A DNA stretch of 64,000 nucleotides from Methylobacterium planeticum (GCF_008806345.1 NZ_VZZJ01000016.1:1-64000), one strand, 5' to 3'. Positions 8,764 through 17,612 are shown, counted from the stretch's first letter. The notes: generated by a model not told the origin, from the sequence alone. Program-made: numbers and translations.

Positions 8764-10074
8764 ATGTCCCTGCGCCCGCTCCTTCTCACCCATGCCCGCC
8801 TGATCGATCCGGCCACCGGTCGCGAGGGGGCGGGCCACGTCCTCGTGCGCGAGGGCCGCATCGCCGACATCGCCTGGGGCGCCCCCCCCGCCGCCCCGGA
8901 GGGGGCCGAGACGGTGGAGTGCGCCGGCCACGTCCTCACCGCCGGCCTCATCGACATGCGGGCCTTCGTGGGCGAGCCCGGCGCCGAGCACCGCGAGACC
9001 CTGGCGAGCGCGAGCGCCGCCGCCGCCGCGGGCGGGGTCACGACCCTGGTCTGCATGCCCGACACCAACCCGGTGATCGACGGGCCGGCGATCGTCGACT
9101 TCGTGCTCCGCCGCGCCCGCGACACGGCGAGCGTGCACGTGCTGCCCTCCGCCGCCATCACCAAGGGGCTCGCCGGCCGGGAGATGACCGAGTTCGGCCT
9201 CCTGGCCGAGGCCGGGGCGGTCGCCTTCACGGACGGGCTCAAGGCCGTCGCGAACGCCCAGGTGATGCGCCGGGCCCTGACCTATGCCCGGGATTTCGGC
9301 GCCCTCCTGATGCAGCACGTGGAGGAGCCGGACCTCGTCGGCGACGGGGTGATGAACGAGGGCGAGATGGCCTCGCGCCTCGGGCTCCTCGGCATCCCGC
9401 GGGAGGCCGAGACCGTGATGCTCGAGCGCGACCTGCGCCTCGTGCGGCTGACGGGGGCCCGCTACCACGCGGCGATGATCTCCTGCGCCGATTCGGTCGA
9501 GATCGTCCGGCGCGCCAAGCAGGACGGATTGCCGGTCACCTGCGGGGTCTCGGTCAACAACCTCGTCCTCAACGAGGGCGATATCGGGCATTACCGCACC
9601 TTCTGCCGACTCTCGCCGCCCCTGCGGCACGAGAGCGACCGGAGCGCCGTGGTCGCGGCGCTCAACGAGGGGCTGATCGACGTGGTGGTCTCCGACCACA
9701 ACCCGCAGGACGTCGAGACGAAGCGGCTGCCCTTCGCGGAGGCCGCCGACGGGGCCCTCGGGATCGAGACGCTGCTCGGGGCGGCCCTGCGCCTGGTCCA
9801 TACCGGCGACATCCCCCTGCCCAAGCTCCTGCGGGCGCTCTCGGCGCGGCCCGCCGAGATCCTGGGCCGCGCGGCCGGGCGCCTCGTCGCGGGAGCGCCG
9901 GCCGATCTCATCCTGATCGACCCGGACGTGCCCTACCGCCTCGACAAGCGCGCGTTGAAGTCGCGCTCCAAGAACTCGCCCTTCGACGAGGCTCGCCTGC
10001 AGGGCGCGGCGGTGCTGACGATCGTCGCCGGCCGCATCGTCCACCGGGCCTACGATTTCGTGAAGGCGGCGTGA
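8764..10074 (+). CDS. pyrX: dihydroorotase homologue lacking metal ligands (PyrX-like)
   Basis: Amidohydrolase-fold protein of 436 residues paired with pyrB. It would usually be named dihydroorotase (pyrC). However, the first-strand metal motif D-x-H-x-H is DMRAF here (Asp64, Arg66, Phe68), and the second-half His motif reads YHAAMISCADS. One aspartate (SDHNPQD) and the lysine in TDGLKAV are kept. Loss of both N-terminal histidines argues against catalysis. In Pseudomonas such PyrC' proteins are needed to assemble ATCase, and the same role is inferred here. An active pyrC should be elsewhere on the genome. Its stop overlaps the plsY start by 1 nt (TGATG). Confidence 0.85.
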   Translation: MSLRPLLLTHARLIDPATGREGAGHVLVREGRIADIAWGAPPAAPEGAETVECAGHVLTAGLIDMRAFVGEPGAEHRETLASASAAAAAGGVTTLVCMPDTNPVIDGPAIVDFVLRRARDTASVHVLPSAAITKGLAGREMTEFGLLAEAGAVAFTDGLKAVANAQVMRRALTYARDFGALLMQHVEEPDLVGDGVMNEGEMASRLGLLGIPREAETVMLERDLRLVRLTGARYHAAMISCADSVEIVRRAKQDGLPVTCGVSVNNLVLNEGDIGHYRTFCRLSPPLRHESDRSAVVAALNEGLIDVVVSDHNPQDVETKRLPFAEAADGALGIETLLGAALRLVHTGDIPLPKLLRALSARPAEILGRAAGRLVAGAPADLILIDPDVPYRLDKRALKSRSKNSPFDEARLQGAAVLTIVAGRIVHRAYDFVKAA

Positions 10075-10679
10075 TGGAATCCACCGCCCTCGCGTGGCCG
10101 ATCCTCGCCACCTGCCTCGTCGGCGGCTACCTCCTGGGCTCGATCCCGTTCGGGCTGATCTTCACGCGCTTCGCTGGCCTCGGCGACGTGCGGGCGATCG
10201 GCTCGGGCAATATCGGGGCGACCAATGTCCTGCGCACCGGCCGCAAGGGGCTCGCCGCCGCGACGCTCCTCGGGGACGCCCTGAAGGGCACGGTCGCGGT
10301 CCTGCTCGCCAGCCGCTTCGGCGAGGCGGCGGCGCTGCTCGCGGGGCTCGGGGCCTTCCTGGGGCACCTGTTCCCGGCCTGGCTCGGCTTCAAGGGCGGC
10401 AAGGGCGTGGCGACCTTCATCGGCGTGCTCCTGGCGCTGAGCCCGCTCGCGGTCCTCGGCTTCGCGGCCCTCTGGCTCGGGCTCGCGGCGGCGCTGCGCT
10501 ACTCCTCCCTCGCCGCGCTGGTGGCTTCGGCGGCGACGCCCGCGATCCTCTGGGGGCTCGGCCAGCCGCGCACGGCGCTCCTGTTCCTCGTCCTCGCCGC
10601 CCTGCTCTGGTGGAAGCACGCCCCCAATATCCGCCGCCTGATGGAGGGCACGGAGGGGCGGATCGGCCAGAAGGGCTGA
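10074..10679 (+). CDS. plsY: acyl-phosphate glycerol-3-phosphate acyltransferase
   Basis: Membrane enzyme making lysophosphatidate from acyl-phosphate and glycerol 3-phosphate, the first step in phospholipid synthesis. The 201 residues form several transmembrane helices with the three family motifs: GSGNIGATNVLRTG, a central LKGTVAV segment, and GHLFPAWLGFKGGKGVATFIG. Start overlaps the previous stop by 1 nt. The order pyrB-pyrX-plsY-dprA is common in Rhizobiales and suggests co-transcription. Confidence 0.95.
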   Translation: MESTALAWPILATCLVGGYLLGSIPFGLIFTRFAGLGDVRAIGSGNIGATNVLRTGRKGLAAATLLGDALKGTVAVLLASRFGEAAALLAGLGAFLGHLFPAWLGFKGGKGVATFIGVLLALSPLAVLGFAALWLGLAAALRYSSLAALVASAATPAILWGLGQPRTALLFLVLAALLWWKHAPNIRRLMEGTEGRIGQKG

Positions 10680-10808
10680 GCCCGGATCGCGCCCCCGCTC
10701 CGGCGAACGTGAAGAGGCCGGGGCTCGCCTCGGTGCTAAGAATCGATTCCGCTCGGCAAGATCGGCTCGTCGGCAGGAACGGCTCGATGGCCTTTCGGGG
10801 GAGGGGCC

Positions 10809-12017
10809 ATGCAGCTCAGCGATGATCAGCGGATCGACTGGCTGAGGCTGATCCGCTGCGAGGGCGTCGGCCCGCGCACCTTCCGGGGCCTCGTCAACCG
10901 CTTCGGCGGGGCGGGCGCGGCGCTCGCGGCCCTGCCCGACCTCACCCGGGCCCGCGGCAAGCGCATCGTGCCCCCGAGCCGCGCCGAGGCCGAGGCCGAG
11001 ATCGCCGCCGCCGCCAGGCTGATGGCCCGGTTCGTCGCCCTCGGCGAGGCGGATTATCCGCGGGCCCTGCAGGCCACCGACACCGCCCCGCCCCTCATCG
11101 TCATCCGCGGCGAGGCCGCGCTCCTGCGCCGGCCCGCCGTCGCGATCGTGGGCTCCCGCAACGCCTCGGCCGCCGGCCTCGCCTTCACGGAGCGTCTCGC
11201 CCGGGGCCTCGGCGAGGCGGGCCTCGTGATCGTGTCGGGGCTCGCCCGGGGCATCGATGCCCGGGCCCACAAGGCGGCGCTGGCGACCGGCACCCTGGCG
11301 GTCCTGGCGGGGGGCCAGGACCGGATCTATCCGGTCAATCACGGCGAGCTCGTCGCCGCCATCCTCGACCAGGGCGGCGCGGTCGTCGCCGAGATGCCGA
11401 TGGGATGGGATCCGCGGGGGCGGGACTTCCCGCGCCGCAACCGGATCATCTCCGGCCTGTCGCTCGGCAGCATCGTGGTCGAGGCGGCGCGCCGCTCCGG
11501 CTCGCTCATCACCGCGCGCTTCGCCCTGGAGCAGGGGCGCGAGGTCTTCGCCGTGCCGGGCTCGCCCCTCGATCCGCGCGCGGAGGGCACCAACGATCTG
11601 ATCCGGCAGGGCGCGACCCTGGTGGCCGACATCGACCACGTGCTCGCCGTGCTGGCCCCCCTGGTCGCGGGCGCGGATATCGCGGGCCCCGACCTCGCCC
11701 TCGACCGGCCCGATCTCGCCGACGCGCCGATCTTCTGGGACGAGACCGATTTCGACGGCAGCGCGCTGCCGGTGCCGATCCCGAGCCTCGACGACCCCGA
11801 ATCCGAAGCCGCGGAGGCGGAAGCCTCCGGGTTCGCGGAACCGGAGGACGGGCGGGCCCGCCTGATCGCCGCCCTGAGCCCGACCCCGATCGGCACCGAC
11901 GAGCTCTCGCGCAGCACCGGCCTCAGCGTGCGGGTGGTGCAGACGACGCTCCTCGAACTCGAGCTCGACGGGCGGATCGAACGCCATGGCAGCGGCGCGG
12001 TCTCGCTGATCGCGTGA
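10809..12017 (+). CDS. dprA: DNA-processing protein DprA
   Basis: Binds incoming single-stranded DNA and loads RecA during transformation. The 402-residue protein has a helical N-terminal domain, a Rossmann-like core (AIVGSRNASAAGLAFTERLA at about 113-132, VSGLARGIDARAHKAAL, and PRRNRIISGLS), and a C-terminal winged-helix domain from about residue 345 (GTDELSRSTGLSVRVVQTTL). The start ATG follows GGGGGAGGGGCC. It is convergent with ruvX, with only 33 bp between the stops and no clear terminator. Confidence 0.95.
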   Translation: MQLSDDQRIDWLRLIRCEGVGPRTFRGLVNRFGGAGAALAALPDLTRARGKRIVPPSRAEAEAEIAAAARLMARFVALGEADYPRALQATDTAPPLIVIRGEAALLRRPAVAIVGSRNASAAGLAFTERLARGLGEAGLVIVSGLARGIDARAHKAALATGTLAVLAGGQDRIYPVNHGELVAAILDQGGAVVAEMPMGWDPRGRDFPRRNRIISGLSLGSIVVEAARRSGSLITARFALEQGREVFAVPGSPLDPRAEGTNDLIRQGATLVADIDHVLAVLAPLVAGADIAGPDLALDRPDLADAPIFWDETDFDGSALPVPIPSLDDPESEAAEAEASGFAEPEDGRARLIAALSPTPIGTDELSRSTGLSVRVVQTTLLELELDGRIERHGSGAVSLIA

Positions 12018-12050
12018 GTTCCAGGCGCGAGGCAGGGTCCGGGGCGGGCG

Positions 12051-12545
12051 TCAGTACGCCGCGTCGTCCGTCTCCGGCTCGGTCAGTCCGCGCATCGCGT
12101 CGAGGCAGCCCTGCAGGATGTAGGCGGCCGCGAGCTTGTCCACGAGTTCGCCCCGCCGGGCCCGCGAGGCGTCCGCCTCGATCAGCGCCCGCGTCACCAC
12201 CGCGGTGGAGAGGCGCTCGTCCCAGTAGAGCACCGGCAGGTCGAGCAGGGGCTTCATGTTGCGCACGAAGGAGTGGGTCGACTGCACCCGCGGCCCGGCG
12301 CTGCCGTCCATGTTGAGGGGCAGGCCGATGACGAGGCCGCCGACCCGGTGCTGCTCGCACAGGCTGCGCAGGCGCGCGACGTCCGGGGTGAACTTCACCC
12401 GGCGGATCGTCTCCAGCGGCGAGGCGATCTGGCGGCCGACATCCGAGAGGGCGAGACCGATCGTCCGGGTGCCGAGATCGACCCCGATCAGGCGCGGGCC
12501 GCCCCGCGAGGCCTCCACGAAGGCGCCGATCTCCTCGGCGTTCAC
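12051..12545 (-). CDS. ruvX: YqgF/RuvX family pre-16S rRNA nuclease / putative Holliday-junction resolvase
   Basis: RNase H-fold nuclease implicated in 16S rRNA 5' maturation. The 164 residues show GVDLGTRTIGLALSD (first catalytic Asp), GLPLNMDGS, WDERLSTAVVTRALIEAD and DKLAAAYILQGCLD, the standard YqgF motifs. In Rhizobiales ruvX is often upstream of gatCAB, as here, but divergently oriented with two genes between. Confidence 0.93.
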   Translation of the reverse strand: MNAEEIGAFVEASRGGPRLIGVDLGTRTIGLALSDVGRQIASPLETIRRVKFTPDVARLRSLCEQHRVGGLVIGLPLNMDGSAGPRVQSTHSFVRNMKPLLDLPVLYWDERLSTAVVTRALIEADASRARRGELVDKLAAAYILQGCLDAMRGLTEPETDDAAY

Positions 12546-12614
12546 GGGCGGGGCCGCCCGGCGCGCGCTGTCCTCGAAACCATCTGTTGCTCCTCGCGCC
12601 GCCGAGCCCGGTGT

Positions 12615-13190
12615 CTAGTCCGGCAACCCCGCCCGCGCCAGGGTCGCGGCGTCGATCCCCTCGAAGCGGGAGGGCAGGGGGAGGGCGGTCGGGCCCAGGA
12701 CGGTGTGGATCCGCGGCCCCTGCGTCGCCTGCACGAATTCCAGCAGGGTCTCGCCGCCGAAGCGGATGCTCTCGAGATCGGCCCCCATCACCCAGATGTC
12801 GTACTCGCCGGTCCCCTGCACGTCCCAGAACAGGAAGGCGCCGTCATCGCCCTCGCCGAAGAAGCAGGCCCGCTCCAGGATGGCCTCGTCGCCGCCCTCG
12901 ATGTCGAAGCGGACGGGCTGATCGGCGAGGTCGGGGTTCGCGGCGAGCGCCCGGATCGCCGCGCTGACGCTCAGCGCGATGAGGTTGGCGCGGGTCACGA
13001 GGTCGGCGGCCTCGTAGGGCAGGGGCGTGGCGATGCGGAAGTGATCGTTGGTGCGCCCTGCCCCGCAGGCCCCGCAGAAGCTCCGGTAGGAATCCGGCAG
13101 CCGGAAGCCGAGCTCGGCCTCCGCGCGCGCGATCTCGGCCTCGCTCGACGCGAAGCCCGGGCGGAACTCGGCGAACACCCCATCCCACAT
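12615..13190 (-). CDS. SMI1/KNR4 family protein
   Basis: About 191 residues with the SMI1/KNR4 (SUKH) fold signature: EAEIARAEAELGFRLPDSYRSFCG near the N-terminus, and a hydrophobic/acidic core including FLFWDVQGTGEYDIWVMG. SUKH proteins often act as immunity proteins to secreted toxins, but standalone chromosomal copies also occur, and no toxin or secretion gene is adjacent. The ATG at 13190 was chosen (weak GCGGGA site); an upstream in-frame GTG at 13235 would add 15 residues. Confidence 0.75.
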   Translation of the reverse strand: MWDGVFAEFRPGFASSEAEIARAEAELGFRLPDSYRSFCGACGAGRTNDHFRIATPLPYEAADLVTRANLIALSVSAAIRALAANPDLADQPVRFDIEGGDEAILERACFFGEGDDGAFLFWDVQGTGEYDIWVMGADLESIRFGGETLLEFVQATQGPRIHTVLGPTALPLPSRFEGIDAATLARAGLPD

Positions 13191-13324
13191 TCCCGCAACT
13201 CCCCGGCCCGCGACTCGGGCCTCGACCTCTGACACGACGCTTCGGACCGGGCGCAGCGACCGGCCGTTAACCCTAACGGAAGGTTAAGATGGCCGAGGCC
13301 GGAGCGTTTCAGCCATAGTCGCAT

Positions 13325-13339
13325 TTAACGCTTCATTAA
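13325..13339. promoter_or_regulatory. CtrA-type binding box (TTAA-N7-TTAA)
   Basis: The sequence TTAACGCTTCATTAA matches the alphaproteobacterial CtrA consensus TTAA-N7-TTAA exactly, with both half-sites as TTAAC. It ends 22 bp before the ATG of the next gene. Further TTAAC/GTTAA half-sites lie at 13266-13286. In DNA this GC-rich such a match is unlikely by chance. Confidence 0.6.
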
Positions 13340-13361
13340 CCCTGTCCCGGCCGCTCAGCCC

Positions 13362-13646
13362 ATGCCCAGCTCGACCTCGCGGACCATCCCGCATCTGCGC
13401 CTCGTCGTCGGACGCACGGCCCCGGACGGCGCGGTGCGCCGGTCCGTGCCGGCCACGGCCTTCGTGGGCGTCGCCGCCCCGGCGAAGGCCGCATCGGAGC
13501 GCCCGCCGATGCCGCGCCGGCACAAGCTGATGCTGCTCCTCGCCGTCGAGATCCTGGTCTTCGGCTTCGCCCAGGCCGAGCAGCGCTACAGCCGGCCCGG
13601 GATCACGATCGAGATGTCGATCACCCCGAACCACGTCGTCACCTGA
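13362..13646 (+). CDS. small membrane-anchored protein behind a CtrA box, unknown
   Basis: 94 residues: a variable Ala/Pro-rich N-terminal half, then RRHKLMLLLAVEILVFGFAQAE, one transmembrane or signal-like segment, and a short extracytoplasmic tail of about 22 residues. A second ATG at 13509 would leave just the hydrophobic part and tail, so the N-terminus is uncertain. No family was recognised. The exact CtrA-type box directly upstream suggests cell-cycle or motility-linked expression. Confidence 0.6.
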   Translation: MPSSTSRTIPHLRLVVGRTAPDGAVRRSVPATAFVGVAAPAKAASERPPMPRRHKLMLLLAVEILVFGFAQAEQRYSRPGITIEMSITPNHVVT

Positions 13647-13757
13647 CGCGTTGCGGCGGCGGGAAGGCCGATGCTATAGCGCGCCGAGCCGCCGCCGGCC
13701 CTTCGGGTCCGCGGGCGGGCGACCCCTTATGGCGACGCGCGGGACGAACGAGACAGC

Positions 13758-14045
13758 ATGTCGGTCGACGCACAGACAGTCCGGCGCATCGCGCACCTCG
13801 CCCGCATCGCGGTGAGCGAGGCGGACGTGGCGCCCCTCCAGGGCGAGCTCAACGCGATCCTGGCCTTCGTCGAGCAACTCGGCACGGTCGACGTGGCGAA
13901 TGTCGAGCCGATGACCTCCGTCACCCCGATGGCGATGAAGAAGCGCCGCGACGTGGTCACCGATGGCGGCCGCGCCGAGGAGGTGGTGGCCAACGCGCCC
14001 GAGACCGAGGACCATTTCTTCCTCGTGCCCAAGGTGGTCGAGTAG
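13758..14045 (+). CDS. gatC: aspartyl/glutamyl-tRNA amidotransferase subunit C
   Basis: Small structural subunit of GatCAB, which amidates Asp-tRNA(Asn) and Glu-tRNA(Gln). The 95 residues start MSVDAQTVRRIAHLARIAV and contain ELNAILAFVEQLGTVDVANVEPMTSV, the usual GatC helices and the extended region that wraps GatA. It leads the gatC-gatA-gatB run. A 14-bp tandem duplication spans its stop codon. Confidence 0.96.
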   Translation: MSVDAQTVRRIAHLARIAVSEADVAPLQGELNAILAFVEQLGTVDVANVEPMTSVTPMAMKKRRDVVTDGGRAEEVVANAPETEDHFFLVPKVVE

Positions 14046-14062
14046 CATTGGTCGAGTAGCAT
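14035..14062 (+). repeat. 14-bp perfect tandem duplication over the gatC stop
   Basis: TGGTCGAGTAGCAT occurs twice in a row. The first copy encodes the last residues Val-Glu and the TAG stop of gatC; the second repeats them out of frame just downstream. It looks like a recent slippage duplication without effect on the protein. Confidence 0.9.
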
Positions 14063-14177
14063 CCCCGGGCAGCCTTCCTTCGGGCCGCGCCCGCGGGCCA
14101 GACTCTTGCGACGCGCCCGTTCCCCCGGGGACGGGCAGGCCCGCCGCGCAGCGGCAGGGCGGCTGAGGACGAACCGC

Positions 14178-15671
14178 GTGACCGAACTCAACGAACTCAC
14201 CCTCGCCGAGGCGCGCGACGGCCTGAAGGCCAGGACCTTCTCGGCCCGCGAGCTGACGCAGGCGCATATCGCGGCCGTCGAGAAGGCCCGGGCCCTGAAC
14301 GCCTACCTTCTCGAGACGCCGGACCGCGCCCTGACGATGGCCGAGGTCTCGGACGCCAAGATCGCGCGCGGCGAGGCACGCCCGCTGGAAGGCCTGCCGC
14401 TCGGGATCAAGGACCTGTTCTGCACCCACGGCGTCGTCACCACGGCGGGCTCCAGGATCCTCGAGGGCTTCGAGCCGCACTACGAATCGGCCGTCACCCA
14501 CAATCTCTGGCGCGACGGCGCCGTGATGCTCGGCAAGCTCAACCTCGACGAGTTCGCCATGGGCTCCTCGAACGAGACCAGCGCCTACGGCGACGTGATC
14601 TCGCCCTGGCGCCGCCAGGAGAACGGGACGCTCTCGGAGACGCCGATCGTGCCCGGCGGCTCCTCCGGCGGCTCGGCCGCCGCGGTGGCGGCGCATCTCT
14701 GCCTCGGGGCGACCGCCACCGATACCGGCGGCTCGATCCGCCAGCCCGCGGCCTTCACCGGCACGGTCGGCATCAAGCCGACCTACGGGCGCTGCTCGCG
14801 CTGGGGCACGGTGGCCTTCGCCTCCTCCCTCGACCAGGCCGGCCCGATCGCCCGCACCGTGCGCGACTGCGCGATCCTGCTTGGCTCGATGGCGGGGCCG
14901 GATGCGCGCGACACCACCTGCGCCGACCTGCCGGTCCCGGATTTCGAGGCGGCGGTTTCGCGCGGGGTGAAGGGCCTGACCATCGGCATCCCGAAGGAGT
15001 ATCGGGTCGAGGGCATGCTGGCAGAGATCCAGAAGCTCTGGGACGAGGGCGCGAAGTGGCTCGCGGCCGCCGGGGCCCGCATCGTCGAGATCTCGCTGCC
15101 GCACACGCGATACGCGCTGCCGGCCTACTACATCGTGGCACCGGCCGAGGCCTCCTCGAACCTCGCCCGCTACGACGGCGTGCGCTACGGCCTGCGGGTA
15201 CCCGGGCGCGACATCGCGGGCATGTACGAGAACACGCGCGCCGCGGGCTTCGGCCGCGAGGTAAAGCGCCGCATCATGATCGGCACCTACGTGCTGTCGG
15301 CGGGCTATTACGACGCCTATTACGTCCGCGCCCAGAAGATCCGCACCCTGATCAAGCGCGACTTCGAGCAGGCCTACGCGGCGGGCGTCGACGCGATCCT
15401 GACGCCCGCGACCCCGTCGGCGGCCTTCGGCATCGGCGAGAAGGCGAGCGCCGACCCGGTCGAGATGTACCTCAACGACGTCTTCACCGTGACGGTGAAC
15501 ATGGCGGGCCTTCCCGGCATCGCGGTGCCGGCCGGGCTCGACGCGCAGGGTCTGCCGCTCGGTCTCCAGCTCATCGGCCGGCCCTTCGACGAGGAGACCC
15601 TGTTCGCCACCGCGCAGGTGATCGAGGAGGCGGCCGGGCGCACGGCGCTGCCCCGGGCCTGGTGGGCGTGA
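14178..15671 (+). CDS. gatA: aspartyl/glutamyl-tRNA amidotransferase subunit A
   Basis: Amidase subunit that releases ammonia from glutamine for GatB. The 497 residues carry the amidase Ser-cisSer-Lys triad: Lys78 in LPLGIKDLF, the Ser pair in PGGSSGGSAAAV (about 162-163), and Ser186 in TDTGGSIRQPAAF. The start is GTG; no closer ATG precedes the conserved ELTLAEARDGL. The stop overlaps the next GTG by 4 nt (GTGA). Confidence 0.97.
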   Translation: MTELNELTLAEARDGLKARTFSARELTQAHIAAVEKARALNAYLLETPDRALTMAEVSDAKIARGEARPLEGLPLGIKDLFCTHGVVTTAGSRILEGFEPHYESAVTHNLWRDGAVMLGKLNLDEFAMGSSNETSAYGDVISPWRRQENGTLSETPIVPGGSSGGSAAAVAAHLCLGATATDTGGSIRQPAAFTGTVGIKPTYGRCSRWGTVAFASSLDQAGPIARTVRDCAILLGSMAGPDARDTTCADLPVPDFEAAVSRGVKGLTIGIPKEYRVEGMLAEIQKLWDEGAKWLAAAGARIVEISLPHTRYALPAYYIVAPAEASSNLARYDGVRYGLRVPGRDIAGMYENTRAAGFGREVKRRIMIGTYVLSAGYYDAYYVRAQKIRTLIKRDFEQAYAAGVDAILTPATPSAAFGIGEKASADPVEMYLNDVFTVTVNMAGLPGIAVPAGLDAQGLPLGLQLIGRPFDEETLFATAQVIEEAAGRTALPRAWWA

Positions 15672-15967
15672 GCGTCCCCTATTATCCCTGGACTGTCTGG
15701 ATCTGGGCCGCCTTCGACCCGATCCTGATCCTGGTCTCGGTCTATCTCGGCTGGACCGCGAGCCAGTTCGGCAAGGTGGTGATCGCGGCGATCATCGGGT
15801 TCGCGGTCGCGGTCCTGGCCTCCTGGGCCCTGAGCAGCCTCGGACTGCCCTGGCCGGCCCCGATCGGGCACGACCTGCCGACCTTCTTCCCCGTGCGTGC
15901 GGTGGGCGCCCTGCTCTGGGCCGTCCTCGGCTTCACGGCCCGGCGGCTGGTGAGGCCGCACGCTTGA
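15668..15967 (+). CDS. small integral membrane protein inserted between gatA and gatB
   Basis: 99 residues with three hydrophobic segments (about 8-28, 33-58, 75-95) separated by short loops. No family was recognised. It starts with GTG overlapping the gatA stop by 4 nt, so its translation is coupled to the amidotransferase, yet nothing in the sequence links it to tRNA amidation. A 170-bp gap separates it from gatB. Confidence 0.75.
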   Translation: MSVPYYPWTVWIWAAFDPILILVSVYLGWTASQFGKVVIAAIIGFAVAVLASWALSSLGLPWPAPIGHDLPTFFPVRAVGALLWAVLGFTARRLVRPHA

Positions 15968-16139
15968 CCGGCGGAGCCGGTGCCCCGTAACTGGCGGCTC
16001 GAGGGCGAGGCTCGAGCGCTCCCACCCGCGACCGCTGCCGAGAGGCTGCGGCGATCGACGATCGCCGGCGGCGCCCGGGGGTGACGCGAAGCGGCGGGAT
16101 CGATCCGAGACGCCATTCCAGATTCAAGCCCGGACGACC

Positions 16140-17612
16140 ATGAACGCACCCGTGAACCCGAAGAAGCTGATCAAGGGCGGCCTGCACGACTGGGAGGTCG
16201 TGATCGGCATGGAGATCCACGCCCAGGTCACGAGCCGCTCCAAGCTGTTCTCGGGTGCCTCGACGGCCTTCGGGGCCGAGCCGAACGACAACGTCTCCCT
16301 GGTCGACGCGGCGATGCCCGGCATGCTGCCCGTGATCAACGAGGAATGCGTCGCGCAGGCGGTCCGGACGGGTCTCGGCCTCAAGGCCAAGATCAACCTG
16401 CGCTCGGTGTTCGACCGGAAGAACTACTTCTATCCGGATCTGCCCCAGGGCTACCAGATCAGCCAGTACAAGGACCCGATCGTCGGCGAGGGCGAGGTTC
16501 TGGTCGACCTGTCCGACGGCGAATCGATCACGGTCGGCATCGAGCGCCTCCACCTGGAGCAGGATGCTGGCAAGTCGCTCCACGACCAGAACCCGACCCA
16601 GAGCTTCGTCGACCTGAACCGCTCGGGCGTCGCCCTGATGGAGATCGTGTCGCGGCCGGACCTGCGCTCGTCGGAGGAGGCGCGCGCCTACGTGACCAAG
16701 CTGCGCACGATCCTGCGCTACCTCGGCACCTGCGACGGCGACATGGAGAAGGGGTCGCTGCGCGCCGACGTCAACGTCTCGGTGCGCAAGCCCGGCAACC
16801 CGCTCGGCACCCGCTGCGAGATCAAGAACGTCAACTCGATCCGCTTCATCGGCCAGGCGATCGAGACCGAGGCGCGCCGCCAGATCGCGATCATCGAGGA
16901 TGGCGGCACCATCGACCAGGAGACGCGCCTGTTCGACCCGGGCAAGGGCGAGACCCGCTCGATGCGCTCGAAGGAGGAGGCACACGACTACCGCTACTTC
17001 CCGGACCCGGACCTGCTGCCCCTCGAGTTCGACCAGGCCTATGTCGACGGCCTCGCCGAGGGCCTGCCGGAATTGCCCGACGCCAAGAAGGCGCGCTTCG
17101 TCTCCGAGTTCGGCCTCTCGGCCTACGACGCCGGCGTGCTGGTGGCCGAGCGGGCATCCGCCGATTACTACGAGGCGGTGGCCCGCGGGCGCGACGGCAA
17201 GGCCGCGGCGAACTGGGTGATCAACGAGCTCTTCGGCCGCCTCAACAAGGAGGGCAAGGGCATCGAGGAGACGCCCGTCTCCGCCGACCAGCTCGGGCAG
17301 ATCGTCGACCTGATCGGCGAGGGCGTCATCTCGGGCAAGATCGCCAAGGATTTGTTCGAGATCGTCTGGACCGAGGGCGGCAGCCCGCGCGAGGTCGTCG
17401 CGGCGCGCGGGATGAAGCAGGTCACCGATGCCGGGGCGATCGAGGCGGCGGTGGACGAGATCATCGCCAGGAACCCCGACAAGGTCGTGCAGGCGCGCGA
17501 GAAGCCGACCCTGCTCGGCTGGTTCGTCGGCCAGACCATGAAGGCCACCGGCGGCAAGGCCAACCCGGCCGCCGTGAACGCGCTGCTCAAGGCGAAGCTC
17601 GGGATCGAGTAG
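16140..17612 (+). CDS. gatB: aspartyl/glutamyl-tRNA amidotransferase subunit B
   Basis: Kinase/transamidase subunit of GatCAB that activates the misacylated tRNA with ATP. 490 residues: WEVVIGMEIHAQVTSRSKLF at the start of the cradle domain, MEIVSRPDLRSSEEA, the conserved EAHDYRYFPDPDLLPLEF, a helical domain, and a C-terminal YqeY-like tail (GWFVGQTMKATGGKANPAAV). It works with gatC and gatA upstream and with the AspRS encoded at 39.6-41.4 kb. Confidence 0.97.
   Translation: MNAPVNPKKLIKGGLHDWEVVIGMEIHAQVTSRSKLFSGASTAFGAEPNDNVSLVDAAMPGMLPVINEECVAQAVRTGLGLKAKINLRSVFDRKNYFYPDLPQGYQISQYKDPIVGEGEVLVDLSDGESITVGIERLHLEQDAGKSLHDQNPTQSFVDLNRSGVALMEIVSRPDLRSSEEARAYVTKLRTILRYLGTCDGDMEKGSLRADVNVSVRKPGNPLGTRCEIKNVNSIRFIGQAIETEARRQIAIIEDGGTIDQETRLFDPGKGETRSMRSKEEAHDYRYFPDPDLLPLEFDQAYVDGLAEGLPELPDAKKARFVSEFGLSAYDAGVLVAERASADYYEAVARGRDGKAAANWVINELFGRLNKEGKGIEETPVSADQLGQIVDLIGEGVISGKIAKDLFEIVWTEGGSPREVVAARGMKQVTDAGAIEAAVDEIIARNPDKVVQAREKPTLLGWFVGQTMKATGGKANPAAVNALLKAKLGIE

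Noticed and set aside
12615..13190. Toxin-immunity locus around the SMI1/KNR4 protein
   Set aside because: Neighbours are ruvX and a small membrane protein; no toxin or secretion gene is present.
13284..13634. A 116-codon minus frame opposite the CtrA-box gene
   Set aside because: No start signal and no hydrophobic or domain features; the plus frame has a membrane segment and a promoter box.
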